NCBI GenBank assembly: GCA_964030785.1 | Contig: OZ034968.1 | Coordinates: 50,351,230 to 50,415,229, forward strand | Reading direction: 5' to 3' | DNA from: Siderastrea siderea | Taxonomy: Eukaryota; Cnidaria; Anthozoa; Scleractinia; Rhizangiidae | DNA: 64,000 nt | In this document: positions 1 through 11,851 of the stretch, piece by piece | Layout of the letters: every line of letters starts with the position of its first letter | How positions within the stretch are numbered: the first letter of the stretch is position 1 | Notes under the pieces: generated by a model | The model's database searches: none | Told to the model about the DNA's origin: nothing | The model's input: only the letters and a program-made list of their open reading frames with translations | Position numbers and translations under genes: made by a program

Positions 1-817
1 CTCACTCTTCAAGATTCAACTTCTCTGAAACTAATTGTGAAATTTGTGTGGTTGCCATGGTAATGGACCTTTTGACTTCGGGGTGTCTTGCTTGAGTTCA
101 TGGATGTGCTGACTGTTCTCTGTAATACTGGTTGGCCACTGGTTTTCTTTCTCCCAAAGGAATGCTGGTCCAGTGATCCACTGAGAATTTGACAGCTCTG
201 ATGCTTTTACTCTGCGCGAGGCCTCGTCTGCAGGATTCTGTTTCGATTCAGTGTACTTTCACTGGTTAGCTGAAGTATTGTCTTGAATTTCTTGCCCACT
301 TTACTATCCGTCCAGAACTATTCTCGATCAATGGGATACTCTAATTTCTTGGCGCAGCTGTTGGCTAATTCTCACTGAGCACATGGCAGCTGTTAGCTCC
401 AGTCTCAGTATGGTTACTGGCTTTAATGGCACTACTCTGGACGTCCCCATAACGAAAGCGCAGTGAAATTCTCTGGTTTTCATATAACAATCTCAAGTAA
501 CTGCATTGACCGTAACCGTTAACGCTTGCATCCGAGAAATGGTGGAGTTCTGCGCACACTACACGACCAAAGTTTACGGGCTTGTAACATCTGGGGATTG
601 AAATGTGCTGTAGTTGTAGCAACTCTGCTCTCCACTTCTCCCACTTTGGCTTTATATCTTCAGGTATCGGGTCATCCCAGCCTAAGTCGAGCCGGCACAA
701 CTCTTGAAGAATCGACTTCCCATTAAGCAAGAGAGGAGCAACGAATCCGAGTGGGTCGAAGACTGAGCTTATGGTAGACAGAATTCCTCTTCTAGTGCAT
801 GGCTTGTCCTGAAGCAC
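1..817 (-). pseudogene. BEL/Pao RT thumb and RNase H region
   Basis: From 817 leftwards the frame reads SVFDPLGFVAPLLLNGKSILQ and then DLGWDDPIPED, the characteristic Pao segment after the RT palm. HHFSDASVNGYGQCSYLR follows; its Asp in the SDAS motif is the first RNase H carboxylate. Further left (about 260-120) are NPADEASRR, SQWITGPAFLW and QWP, the usual end of this domain before integrase. A stop interrupts around 360, and the frame shifts again before the window edge. Confidence 0.8.
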
Positions 818-841
818 GATGGTGAACTGAAAGTAGTCAGA

Positions 842-2000
842 CTAAATACACCACTGGACACTGAGTGCATGCTCCAAGGGAAGCGAATCAAGGTCTAAAT
901 CTAGCTCTTTAACACCATCTGCTCTGTCCGACTCTGGGATTCTTCTCATAACTTCTTTGCTGTTTGACACAAACTTGTGGAGACGAAAACTTCCTCTGTT
1001 GCACATCTGGTTCCCAATTGCAATGAGATTTACAGCTTCATCAACAGACGGAACTGACTTTAGACCGTCACCCACATAGAAATCCTTGTGAAGAATCTCC
1101 GCGATGGTAGCTCCAAATGAATGAACAGTCATCTTCTACTCTTGGGGCTCACTTGTAATGTCTGCATTTTCCCACCAGAGAAAGCGCAGCAAATCTCCGT
1201 GCTCTTCATTCACTCTCACTTGGTGGAACATGGCTTCCATGTCGCACATAAAGGCGACTGATTCCTGACGAAACCTTCATAGTACGCCAGTCAAGTTGTT
1301 TGTCAAATCAGGGCCTTGAAGCAGGTGCTTGTTTAACGATTCTTTGATACGCAGCAGTACAATCGAACACCACGCGAATTTTATTCAGCTTCTTTGGATG
1401 ATAGATGCCGTGGTGGCAAATGTACCAAATATTGTGCTTCGTTTCTGTTTTTTCTGTTTGTTCACTAGCTGAATGTTCTGACTCTTGCATCTTGAATCGG
1501 CACCTTTTCGGCGTAACCGTTCTCGATCATCTTCTTCATAAATTCAACATAATCCTTTCGGTATTCTTGTCCGTTTCTAGTCTCGAACCGTTTTTTCAGC
1601 TGATTGAGCCGGCAAAGCGCTGCATCTCTGTTGTTGGGGAGTTTAATGTTTTCGTTCTTCAAAGGCAACAGAAGCTTGTAGTGGCCACTGATGAATCCCT
1701 TTCTCAGCTATTTCAAGAAATCTTGTCTTCTTTGGAAAGTCCAAGCTTCAATGTGTTCTTGTATTCTACGAAATCGAGCTCAAACATTATTTTGATTGAT
1801 TGCAGATGGATTTGTTATCTCCTTTGTTTTCTCGTTTAACATGAAACTAAGTTGGCTGTCACAAGTTCCCGGTATGATTTCCCTTGCTAAGACACGGTGA
1901 CAAGTGGAATTCAAAGCGTGGTCTTTTAAGGGGGTATCTGAGGTCACTACTGGTCCCATGATGCTCCATCCTAACAAGGTTCAAACTGCGTAGGGGTCTT
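842..2000 (-). pseudogene. BEL/Pao reverse transcriptase, mutated and partly deleted
   Basis: Fragments in several frames run in the right order: a spacer with LGWSIMGPVV (about 1977-1900), the RT fingers (1668-1465), HHGIYHPKKLNKIRVVFDCTA (1436-1375), palm motif A as FMCDMEAMFHQVRV (about 1250-1200) and the polymerase box. The box reads YVGD (about 1075) instead of YVDD, so one catalytic aspartate is replaced by glycine. About 50 residues that normally separate SFGAT from the YVDD box appear to be missing. No active polymerase is possible from this copy. Confidence 0.8.
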
Positions 2001-2160
2001 CACTCTTGCCATGTATGACTTCCTTCGGTTTGATTGCTTTGGGACAGTTACAGCCGATTAACCTGCCAATCTCCAGGTTCTCTTTGTATGGCGGGATTTC
2101 ATCTCGAATTTTTTTAAGGTGTGGCCACTCGTGAAAAATCTCAGGCTTCGGGATTTGGTC

Positions 2161-2907
2161 TCATCTGCCTGGAATGCTTTGTCTAGCGTATGCCTTTGGT
2201 AGCTCGACTTGGGCGCGTCTGTCGAGACATGGCGCTATTAGACCATCAACTCTCTCCACTACTAGCTCCTCACGACCAAGCATGGTACTAAGATTCAAGC
2301 TGGTTTCAACACCCTCTATGCCGAGTTCCTGTTGCACTTGGGTAATAACGAAGGTAGTATTGCTTGCATTGTCTAGGAGTGCATACACCTTGACTTCGTT
2401 CTCCAGGCTATCCTTGTGGAACAAAACTAGTTGGACGATGTGACAATTAGTGATGATGTTATCGGAATCTGAGACCGAGTTGTGCGCTACGCTGATGGCG
2501 TTTGAGCTTGAGGATTCAGCGGCCTGCGAGCTTTCATTGGTCATTTCTTTGTTACTAGAGGCTTGCGGACAAGCTTGTGGCTTGAGGTCTGACTGCGGGT
2601 TGCTTAAAATAGGCCTTGGCTTCATGCCGTCCAGCAGTGTGTAATGATACCTTCCACATTCTTTGCAGGTGGACCTAGTCAGACAGCCCACTGACACGTG
2701 ACCTTTCCTGAAGCAGCCATAACAGAGACCCTTGTTACGAATAATTTCACTGTGCTCGTTGACGGAACTCTTCTGAAATTTACTGCACTTGACAAGAGTG
2801 TACTGGGCGTTGCAGAGTGGGCAGGATTGGTCCAATTGATCACTTAGCCATTTCGAAGCTGAGGGTGGGCTGGCAGGACTTGGCAGACTTTGAATACGAG
2901 TGTTCAA
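2161..2907 (-). pseudogene. BEL/Pao gag zinc knuckles plus aspartic protease
   Basis: An open stretch of 248 codons. Cysteine pairs at residues 29/32, 62/65 and 81/84 (CPLC, CYGCFRKGHVSVGC, CKEC) are the nucleic-acid-binding knuckles typical of BEL gag C-termini. Residues 176-186 read ALLDNASNTTF, which matches the retropepsin active-site loop of the Pao peptidase family (usually LLDNGSxTTF); Asp179 is the expected catalytic residue. The spacer between them is Ser/Asn-rich. The part beyond residue 190 continues the protease fold. This is the longest intact piece of the copy. Confidence 0.8.
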
Positions 2908-4430
2908 TGTTGCGAAAGCATTTGCACTCGGTTTACTTTAATCGTTGCCTCTCGGTCTGTTACTCCGTCCCAGTTTCGACTTGTTTTCTGCTACAGTCTT
3001 CCTTCTCTCCCTTTTCAGCGCATTCGGTGAGAAAATAGGGTCATTTGCAAGCTCTGCTTCTTCTCTGACGAATTTCACAAAGTCACCAAAGGTAACAATC
3101 TTCTTTGTTTTGTTCTGTGCCTCGTGGGCATACCTGCACCAATTCACACCAGAGAAGAGGGCAGCTTGGAGCTGATTTGAAGAAGGGTTGTGTGGAATCG
3201 AGGTCCCCCATAGATTGCATTGTTTTTATTGCCTCTTCACAGGGACCAGGAAATCTGAAAACTCCTGCCAGTGGATGCCACTACTATCTTCATCGTTAAT
3301 CTGTGGCCAGCTTTTGAGACTGGACTTGTAGGCCACGACTACATGAACCGGGTTTCCAAATCAATGGTCGAGCAACTTCCAAGCTTTATATGTGTTGTCG
3401 GAGGTCATTGCCAGGGACCCTTTCACTACTTTATTCGCTTTGCCTTTGGTGTACTTGTCCAGAAAGTAGAGTCGGTCTCTGTCCGAGGGTACAATGTTGG
3501 AGATGATAGAGTCGAAGGCAGTTACAAAGGCTGGAAAGGGATCTCCGGAGAAAACAGGCGGCTCTTTTACCGGAAGGTGAATGGTCTTCTGTTGATTGAT
3601 GATCAACGAGCTTAGCTCTGTTTTGATTGTAGGTTGACAATCTCTTGCAAGGCTGTACTTATATCATGAGCTTGGTATTGCGGCACGTTCACAGGCTCTG
3701 GTTTTAGAGGCTTGGACGCTGTTAAATTTCCCGGTATGAAAAGAGGCCCATTTGGGTCAATAGAAAAGCTTCTCTCTTGTTTAATATCCACGGCACTTAA
3801 CTCTGCTTTTGACTCCTGTTTGACAATTTTGATTTCCTCTTTATCGACCAATAATTTTTCATCTTCAAGAATTCTTTTTATTGCGGTCTCTTTGGCATTT
3901 GCAATAGCCAGTTCCTTTTTGAGTTGTAAGCGCCTTAACTCCCTTTCCGTTTTCGAGAAATTCCATCTCAGCCCGCAATTTTGCTGCTCTAGCTGCTGCA
4001 TCAACTAAAGGAAGAGACATGCTTTGTAGACAAAGAACTCGCTTCAGATCTGGCAGACAGTCTGGACTTCCTACTGTGGTTTGATCTCTTGGATGGTGCC
4101 AGAATGGATTTTTTCTCTAGTGCCTAAATACCTTTGCAGACTCTAATTCTGCACTCAATGAACTCCAGATCACGCATATCAAACCATCGATACGAGGCCT
4201 CTCTATCTTCTTCTGATTCTAACAAATCTTCGTACTCCTTTTGCACGTCATTGAACTCATCTTTCAACCGATCTAAGCGATCCCTCTCTAGTTCCAATTG
4301 TTCAACGTTTGCTAATCTGGTGAGTCACAAATCGCATTAATTCTGTCAATTTGATCCTACAGTCTCTTGGCAGAATTTCGATTGCAAATTTTCATTTCCA
4401 GGTTGTATGGCTTTCCCTTTTCAGTCATTT
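2908..4430 (-). pseudogene. BEL/Pao gag, N-terminal and middle parts (broken)
   Basis: The structural protein that forms the particle of the retroelement. The first part (about 4430-3610) is rich in Glu, Lys and Arg with a coiled-coil look, for example LERDRLDRLKDEFNDVQKEY. It is followed by a Gag segment resembling the DUF1759 family (about 3606-3361, motif VFSGDPFPAFVTAFDSII). At least two in-frame stops lie in the first 150 codons, and the piece at 3147-2938 is in another frame. Gag continues into the zinc-knuckle/protease ORF at 2161-2907. It is assigned from gene order and motif style; exact frame joins were not resolved. Confidence 0.75.
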
Positions 4431-5444
4431 TTATTTTGTGCTCTGGCTTTTTCGATTTTTGTTAACTGGATGGCGTGGCGCCTGCTACGCTTCTCGGAGG
4501 TGAACGTGTTTGTTTTGACACATCAAAATCTGGTATTAATGATGCTTGGGTTCGAAGGTATGCAAGGTTTTTTGATGCACTGTCAATACTCATTGTTTGG
4601 CCACAAAACGAAGTTCAGTGAGTGTTCATAACCATTGGCAGAACGATTTGGCGAAATGAGATCTTGAAGATTCTTAGGGACTATTTTACAGGTCGTTGTA
4701 CCAGGGTAGCAAAAAAACAATGGAAATCCAAACATCGACAGTTAACGGTGATCAAGGTGAAACAATCATAAACTGAAATAAATACAATGAAATTTCTATC
4801 AATCATGAAATAGTAGGACCAAAATGGCATGTAACAAACTAAAACCTTTACGGCAACTTTTACGGCGGCAAATTGCAACTCTAACTTCAATTACAAAAAC
4901 AAACCAGTGAAAACTACCTTAAAGTACGCGAATTTCAATGAATAATACTGATAATTCCATAGTGACATAAACTGATTTAGAGCCTAGTGCTCTCTAGACT
5001 GATAGGTGGGCGTTCACTCCAAGTAAAGCGTCTTAATCCATTTCACTCCTTAGACAATCCTAAATCAATTAAATCTTGAATTGTACGATTGTACAAAATG
5101 ATTATCTGTGTACTTTGCCCATTACTGAAAACTAACCTCAATAAAAATAACAACAATTACCTACATATCGAATGAGCCAAAAGTTAGAAGCACAAAAAAC
5201 TAAAATGCCAACACTGCACAAATCTTATGAAACACTGGCAAAAAGGATGCTAAACTGTGCTTTAATGTGCACGTGGGGACGCTGAAAGGTCTGATTACAA
5301 AACCAGTGGATACGAAGATAAACATTGTAACTTAGATTGTAACTAAGGTCTGTATACGCGAGCAAAGTAATGAAAATAGGGCATTGTTCTAATGTCCGTA
5401 ACAGGATTGAGTATGGATGCATTAATTATGAGTTTAAAAAGTAC
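4431..5444. other. gene-free; probable 5' leader/LTR of the BEL copy, not resolved
   Basis: The part nearest the gag start should be the untranslated leader of the BEL/Pao element. On the minus strand a TGGTACAACG string near 4697 could be a primer-binding site, but no tRNA match could be tested. I see no other gene here. Confidence 0.3.
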
Positions 5445-5448
5445 TTAA

Positions 5449-5868
5449 GACAGAATCCATCAGGAAATCGAGTAATCAGTGGACAAAAATCTTGTACCAG
5501 AATAATTTAAAGTATATCGCATTCTTTTTTACACTTTTTAAGAGCTATAGACGTAATAAGTTATCTGTAATAACACCAAAGACAATTTCTTATGGGAGCC
5601 CGTTAAGTTAAATTTCAAATTTCACAGGAATTGTGTAAACACAAGTAAAATAGGTAAATTTTTATGTGTAAGATTTCATTTTGTGAAATTTGAAATTTAT
5701 TTTCTCGGGCTCCCATGAGAAATTGTCTTTGGGGTTATTACAGATAACAAGTTACATCCATAGCTCTCAGAAAATGTAAAAAAGAATGCGATATGCTTTA
5801 AATTATTCTGGTACAAGGTTTTTGTCCACTGAAAATTAAAATTACTCAATTTCCTAATGGATTCCGTC
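5449..5868. mobile_element. palindromic MITE with TTAA target duplication
   Basis: The left arm (5449 to about 5635) and the right arm (about 5668-5868) are inverted copies of each other with only small differences; both contain the ACAATTTCT / GGGAGCCCG stretch. The ends read GACAGAATCC...GGATTCCGTC and are flanked by TTAA at 5445-5448 and 5869-5872. TTAA duplication is typical of piggyBac and Kolobok families and their non-autonomous derivatives. There is no coding capacity. Confidence 0.85.
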
Positions 5869-5872
5869 TTAA

Positions 5873-8800
5873 AGTTTCACTGTTAATTAATCCTATAAGG
5901 ATTGATTTTCTTTTCGGTGGTTTAGGTGGCTCTGTATGTTAATTTATCATTTCCCTGAATCAAATGTTAACAACGTAATTCGACTCGAGAATTCTTCTTC
6001 CTTACCAATTTTCTGGATATTTTTGCCATTAATCTACTAGGCAAAAGCCACAAAATCAAGTACTGGTAGCATGGGCCTCGCAACTTTTAGCGCTTAATCA
6101 GGGTGCGCTGTAATCAAAAGGTATCTAATAATAACCAATGCACGTGGTGCATTAACTACCAAGTTGGCTACAATCATTTGATATACAACAATCCCGAGTA
6201 CAATCATTGTTTAATTAGAAACTCAACCACTTATTGCTACAAAAACCAATTAACGAAAACGAGAAAAAAAGAAAGAGAGTGAAGGGAACAAAAGTCAATC
6301 CCACGTCCAAAAGAAAAAGTCGTCAAACCCCGAAAAAGTGTTGCAACGTGTTTTTGCAAAAGTGAATGAAATGAAATGCTCTAAAGCAAACTTAGGAGCA
6401 CAAGTTTTGGGGAAAAAAAGTACTGTAATTACTGGCTCTGAAATTTCGTACATGGTTGATGTTTCCTTTAAAAGATTCTTGTAATCATTGTCTTAAGAAG
6501 ATTAAAGCTGTACGATCTCACTGTTGAAACTGTGGGAGCTGGAATGAAGTTTGTGATCCGTTTGCACTTAATGAAGTCATCACGATGTGCTTTTCTGATT
6601 GAACTGGAATAAATAAGCTTAATCTCTATGTAGCTCACAAACAAGATTACTCAATTGAGGAACACCTGAATTCACCGGCATGTGCCACCATTTGGATTCA
6701 ATTCTTAAAATTGTTTAGCTCAGAAAGCTGTGGTTCTCAGTCCAGAGACAGAGTGGTAAAAACAACCGGAAAAGCAAATCAACTTATTTTATTTTACACT
6801 ACAAAGAAGCTTGAATTTTGTTGTCAACACAGTTCATTGTCCATTCTTTGAAATCATGATTTTTCTTTCTTTGATGGTGTTTCAAATTCTCCCTAGTTTA
6901 TGTGAGTACACTCCAAAGCAATATTTTTGGGGAGTATTTTCTTGCTAAGTTGTCCATAGAGAAGAAAAATTAGGTCACTTTGTTGCTGGTGGGTTGATGA
7001 CCATATTTGTTGCAGCTGCATGTAAGATTAAAGAATCCAGTCAGATTTATCTATCTAGAAATGCAGTATCTGTGATCCAGTTTTTAATAATTTTGCCGAT
7101 CTGGCACATTTCTTGACTGTTAGAGTTATATGGCCCATTGTTCAAGGCTAGCTAATTTCCTCGCAGCACTTGTAGGCTAACTATATATGGCAAATTTCCA
7201 TTATGTTTGCTGTGATACAGTAGTCTTCTGACAAGTCGCAGCTGACAAAGCTACAGTGTGTGAGAAATTCTGTACAAACTTTCTGACAATGTGGTTAATT
7301 TGTTTTCTCTGTGTATTTTTTTCTTGAATGAAAGCAATGAAAATTGGAGCCATAACCCAACCTTTAGTAATTTCATCACTCGGAATGCACGGATTGTGTT
7401 TTAAGATTCCCCAAACCCCTTTTTCATGAAATTGTCAAAATAAGAATTCTTGAAGATACAGGGTTGAACATACTCAGGTGTGGACCACATGTGTACGCAG
7501 AAGGAAACACCTTTCATTTTAGCGAGGGAGCTTTTTTCCACAATGATGGATTAATATTTTGTGATATAAAGGAAAAGAAAGAAAATGAAACCAACTTGCA
7601 ATGATTTTTAAATGAGCCACCATATTAAGGTGATCAACAGAAACCTTTCCTTCCTCCATGAATAAAATTTAATCTTTTTTTTCAGCTCCCTTTTTAGCCG
7701 TAGAAATTACAAAAAACTTCAAGGCTAAACAAAAATATCTTCAAGACAAAGTGAAGCAGACATATTAACTCTTTGCCAGGAATTGCTTTGGCATGTTACC
7801 AAAAGTAAAGCAGACAAGATTTTATTTAATTTCTTACCCCTTCAAAAAGCTCTCAAAAGTTTAGCTTCAACGTACTTATCATTTCAGATCAGGTACTCTT
7901 AATTAAGTGGAGATGGCTGACGTTTCATTTTATGTCAGTCTTCAGCCACATTTTGGGCACACAGTACACCTGAATTTAGGCACGTGCACTCCCAAACGTT
8001 GCAGTATAAATGAAAATTGCATCGAACCCCACACCAAAAATTTAGGCGGGCCAAGTCCACCTACGGAGGAAGTCTTGGCCCGCCACAAAACGGGCCCATG
8101 TACCCAAATTTCAGCTGGTGCTTGCAGACGCTCTTAACCCAACAAATACGCCATCATCAGCAAACTCTAATTCCCTGAAAAACTGAGGAAAATTAGTCAG
8201 TCTAAGCGACGATATCTCTGATTGGTCTTTGGTCGTAAGAGAGTATTCAGATCTCCTTAAAGAACTATAAACGTTCAAGAGAAAGCAGTGAGAATATTTT
8301 TAGGTTATAAGCTTAACGATCTGGAACGCAATAGTGTCTGCAAATTTTGAAATAACAGGTGTGATTACTGCCTACGCTAACTATTTACACATTAGGGGTG
8401 CCCTTCAAGAAATGAACACGTGAAACATTTGACTCTATTTTGCCGTGTAAATGCGCAGTTCCGTCCATCGCCATACCAAAATGTAGGAGTGCCGTGCTCA
8501 AAATGAATTTCGTGTAAATGCAGCGTTTATCTCCTTTAAGGCTAAATCCTTTGTGTGTGAGTTGTATAAAGGTCCCAACAGACTAGTGGAAGATGAGTAA
8601 ATAGAGGAACTAAAAAGTATTTTAAAATGCATATACACAGTACAATAACGTTTTGGGCAACAAACATTGATCCTTTTTTACCATGATGACATAGTGGGAA
8701 ATGCCTTCTAGTTATAAGCAAGAAAGAGGGGAATTAAGTAATAACTAATTTTGTTATTGACAGTTTTTTTTTTTCAAATTCATAAGGCAAAATGTCTTAG

Positions 8801-9290
8801 TGAAGAAGCTTTACATCTTACTGTGTGGCTACTCCAACCGGGCAAGTTGGAAAAAACCCTGACCAATCGCGACACTAATTGAGAACAAAAGATAGCAAAG
8901 TTTTTTGTAAACAACCAATAACGTTGAAGCAGCCAGACAATGCATGTTTGAAAAACTTTGACACTGTGACCTCTGATCATGACCGCTCATGAAACTGCCA
9001 TGTCTACGATTGGTTGCTTCAGATCCAAAATTTTGAGCAGAACATTCGCAATTGATAGTAAAATGTTAGTCAATAAAAAACCTTAAACAATACTTTCGCT
9101 TCAGCAGTACAGCTAATGCCTGAATTTGTTTGTAGAATAAACCTTTTCCAAAATGAAATTTGGTAACGCAACAAACTTGCTTGATTCAGAAAAGCGTTCA
9201 CAGTGAGGATAAACAAACACAGATCTAAAGGTAAATATTCACATTTGCGCCCTTTGATCGTGCAATTATAAACGGAGGTTCCCAAATCTC
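5873..9290. other. no supportable gene; one GC-rich hairpin
   Basis: AT-rich sequence without convincing exons or repeats. The only clear local structure is an 11-bp perfect stem, GGCGGGCCAAG at 8045-8055 and its complement at 8074-8084, with an 18-nt loop. A short open stretch near 8274-8345 reads VQEKAVRIFLG and faintly recalls endonuclease/RT tails, but it is too short to call. Confidence 0.4.
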
Positions 9291-9291
9291 C

Positions 9292-9546
9292 TTATTCACT
9301 ACGAGCTTTTTGAATCAGCAGGTGCTTTTCGTTGATGTATTGATTCTGGCTGCTGCAGTCCTTTCGCAGCCGCGGTCTCAATACTGCAAGGAAATCCAAA
9401 TCCTTTATGGAAGCTTTCAGGTCCAATTCGGTGTGGTGCAAGTCTGAAACGTAATCTCGTAATAGCTGGGAATGTCAGCGACTATTGCCGACATTCGGTT
9501 CGGACTGTCGATTCAGTCTTACTTGTATTCTTTGGGCAAAAGCCAT
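9292..9546 (-). CDS. possible small two-exon gene, 65 aa, unknown
   Basis: On the minus strand an ATG at 9546 (context AAAATGG) opens eight codons, MAFAQRIQ, ending at a consensus donor (CAA|GTAAGA, 9523/9522). A 57-bp intron ends in CCCAG at 9466, and the frame resumes at 9465 for 57 codons to TAA at 9292-9294. The peptide is charged and helix-like (DLHHTELDLKASIKDLDFL, then PRLRKD). I do not recognise the family. Support is the good start, the matched phase across the putative intron and the peptide composition. The intron is very short, and without it the frame stops after about 23 codons. Confidence 0.3.
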
Positions 9547-10639
9547 TTTGCAAACGTTTACATTTACAATAAGCTTATAGCTTAACATATGTGACGCGTA
9601 AAAACAGTCCGCGGGATTTCAATGACATCGAGTCAACACCGCACCATCTGAAAATGTTCAAAATAAAAAAAATCGACTATTTCCCGAGAGGTCCACAGAA
9701 TTAAACAGTTTCTAATTTATTTGGAGATGTATTTTCTAGATCCTTCAGCATTATTGGTCAGTTTATGAAAATTGTTGCCTTCGTTTGTTCTCAATTAGTG
9801 TTGCAATTGGTCAATTTTCTTCCAAGTGGCCTGGTTCGAGTAGCCGGACAGTCAACATTTGGAAGCCGATTCTATAGTAACTAACAGAAACCTCGGGATT
9901 GGTAGAAGTGCAACGAAATTGATTTTTAGTTGAAAGATCGTGCTTTTTGGCAATGCTTTAAGCTTTTCAAGTTGAAATTTGTAAAAAGCAATTTTGTATC
10001 CACATTTTATCCTCGAGAGAAATGCCCATTGATTTTATCACTCTTTTGATCACTTAAAACCCTTGTGTCGCTAGAGAAGCCGATTTTGGGATTTCTTGGT
10101 CCACTGAAAGTTATGGGTTTTTAAAGGAGCAAACTTGTCCTTGTTAGTATTTGAAGCCTTCAATATTCAGTTAGAAAGCCTGTTAAAGAAAATTGCTTCT
10201 GTAGGGACAATCTACAATATACCTAGATTACTGTATCTGTGCTGAAGAAACAAGACTGTTCAAAGCCGTGAGTTTTTTTGGTAATTGTGCAAATTAAACC
10301 ACATTGCAATTTGCAGGAACCAAGTATTTTTCCGAAGGTCATGTCCATAAATATTTTGCACAGTGTCATTACCATTCGTCACACTTCGTGGGTGTGCTTG
10401 AAATACATGAATACTGATGACCTTGGGTCTCACCCGTACCCTTAAGGAAATCTTGGTCACAGGTCTTTTGACTTCATGACCATTAGTCTTATGGATCAAT
10501 GTTGGTGACAGAACTTTGATTATCATTCACAACTATGTTGAAATAATGGTGTTTTAGCTTTAACCACTACAACTTGTTGCCAGTCAACAGTTTTTCATAG
10601 TAAGACGAAAATAACAACTGCTTTAATCATTCATTTTAG

Positions 10640-10998
10640 GAAGTTTGTGTGCCACTGAGGCCACTGGAATAGACTCCAAAGAACTAGAAGAGTTGGAACA
10701 GGAGTTGGAGAGCCTCACTATCAGTGAAACAGGTAACAAATTGAAGACGCATGGTCCATGAATAACCCAGATTTGTGCAAGGATCTGTTGGTCCTGCAGT
10801 AAAGATAGAAATTATACACAAGATACATGAGACAATAAGTAACATGAGATTCCGTTATTTAGCCTCAAACAGTGCAATTTATAGAAGTTCAAACACGATA
10901 AACAGGTTCAGCAGCCTTGTGGCCCCATAACGATTTGCGGTTAGCCAACTCAGTGCCTTTTTCTAGAGCAAACCAGCCTAAAAGAGAAGATACATCAG
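10640..10998 (+). CDS. two exons resembling the C-terminal tail of an ESCRT-III/CHMP protein
   Basis: Exon one (10640-10732) follows TTCATTTTAG and ends ACAG|GTAACA. Its open frame reads ATGIDSKELEELEQELESLT, which resembles the acidic MIM-type tail of CHMP proteins (CHMP7 ends with a similar AELEAELEKLSL string). Exon two (from 10912 or 10915 to 10998) follows GGTTCAG and ends TCAG|GTAATA. It continues in phase as WPHNDLRLANSVPFSRANQP. ESCRT-III proteins remodel membranes. No upstream Snf7-domain exons or final stop could be found nearby, so this is either part of a dispersed gene or a duplicated gene fragment. The match rests on a short acidic motif. Confidence 0.35.
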
Positions 10999-11180
10999 GT
11001 AATATTCACAGAAACATTGAAAATGAACCCTTCAGTAGCCCGACTGTTCACAGAATAAGCCCAGTACCATTCAAAGATAGTTTATGTTCAAATTGTACAC
11101 AGATCACTTTGATGCTCAGCATGTTTGATAGAGAGGTTCCACCATGGTTCTCAATGCACACCTGTTGTACATGTATATGG

Positions 11181-11240
11181 TTGTTGCGTTCCCAGTACTG
11201 CGGACACAGGATATTGTGTACTGGAGTTCGTCAGGTCAAG
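11181..11240 (+). repeat. short dispersed repeat, copy 1
   Basis: GTTGCGTTCCCAGTACTG and the following bases match 14595-14651 in inverted orientation. Both copies are open for a peptide of the form VAFPVLxTxxxVYW. The two copies flank the second BEL/Pao element on opposite strands. Confidence 0.5.
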
Positions 11241-11851
11241 ACTCAGTGCTCTCCTACAATCAGGCTAAGCATACATTCACAACACCTGCAGTGAAAACTA
11301 AAAAAATACGTGATTGTCTCAGAAGAAACGAAAAAATTTGACGCTGGAAAATGGATAAGGAAATCAAGCTAGGAAGTTTATGAATGTGACTTAACTCTGA
11401 TCCTGGCTCCGGAGGTTAAAGTAACTCCAATCTCATAAAATTCTTAGAAACTCCGAGATAAGTCCTTGTACTCCCTGTGGTTTGAACAACTCCTTACAAC
11501 TTAAAAGCGTGCTTATGGAAAAAGATTGTAATACATGCCTTTCACGTAAAGGAAATAAAAATGAATCAAGTTTCGTGCAGCTAGCCAAAAACGAATATTT
11601 GGTTATCACGCAATTAAAACGAAACAAAGCTACAATCAGAAAAGAAGAAGGGTTATTGAATGTTTCTATTAATTAAATAGTTCTTTGTACTAATAATGCG
11701 ACACTACTCGCCCAAGGATGTTCAATCCTTGCTCCCATGATTCCTTTCGTGCGGCGCACTTGTCTGGGGAGAACGGATGGTCATCAGCTGCAGCACAAGT
11801 AGGATTCTCTCTTTGGTTGGCCACAGGAACATTTTCTTTTTGCCTCTCTAA

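Larger units (their letters stand above)
1..4430 (-). mobile_element. BEL/Pao LTR retroelement, decayed, truncated by window edge
   Basis: Read on the minus strand, the order is gag coiled coil, zinc knuckles, retropepsin-like protease, reverse transcriptase and RNase H, which is the BEL/Pao order. The integrase and 3' LTR would lie left of base 1. Frames are broken by several stops and frameshifts, so this is a dead copy. The gag start is placed near 4430, where an ATG opens the frame that leads into the coiled coil. A 5' LTR should lie somewhere right of 4430, but I could not fix its ends because its partner is outside the window. A second, internally deleted copy lies at 11.7-14.1 kb. Confidence 0.85.

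Noticed and set aside
1405..1839. 144-codon plus-strand ORF
   Set aside because: Antisense shadow of the BEL reverse transcriptase; no motif of its own.
8274..8345. VQEKAVRIFLG-like string suggesting a retrotransposon tail
   Set aside because: Too short, and no supporting sequence on either side.
9825..9850. GGTTCGAGTAGCC considered as a tRNA B box
   Set aside because: No matching A box or cloverleaf around it.
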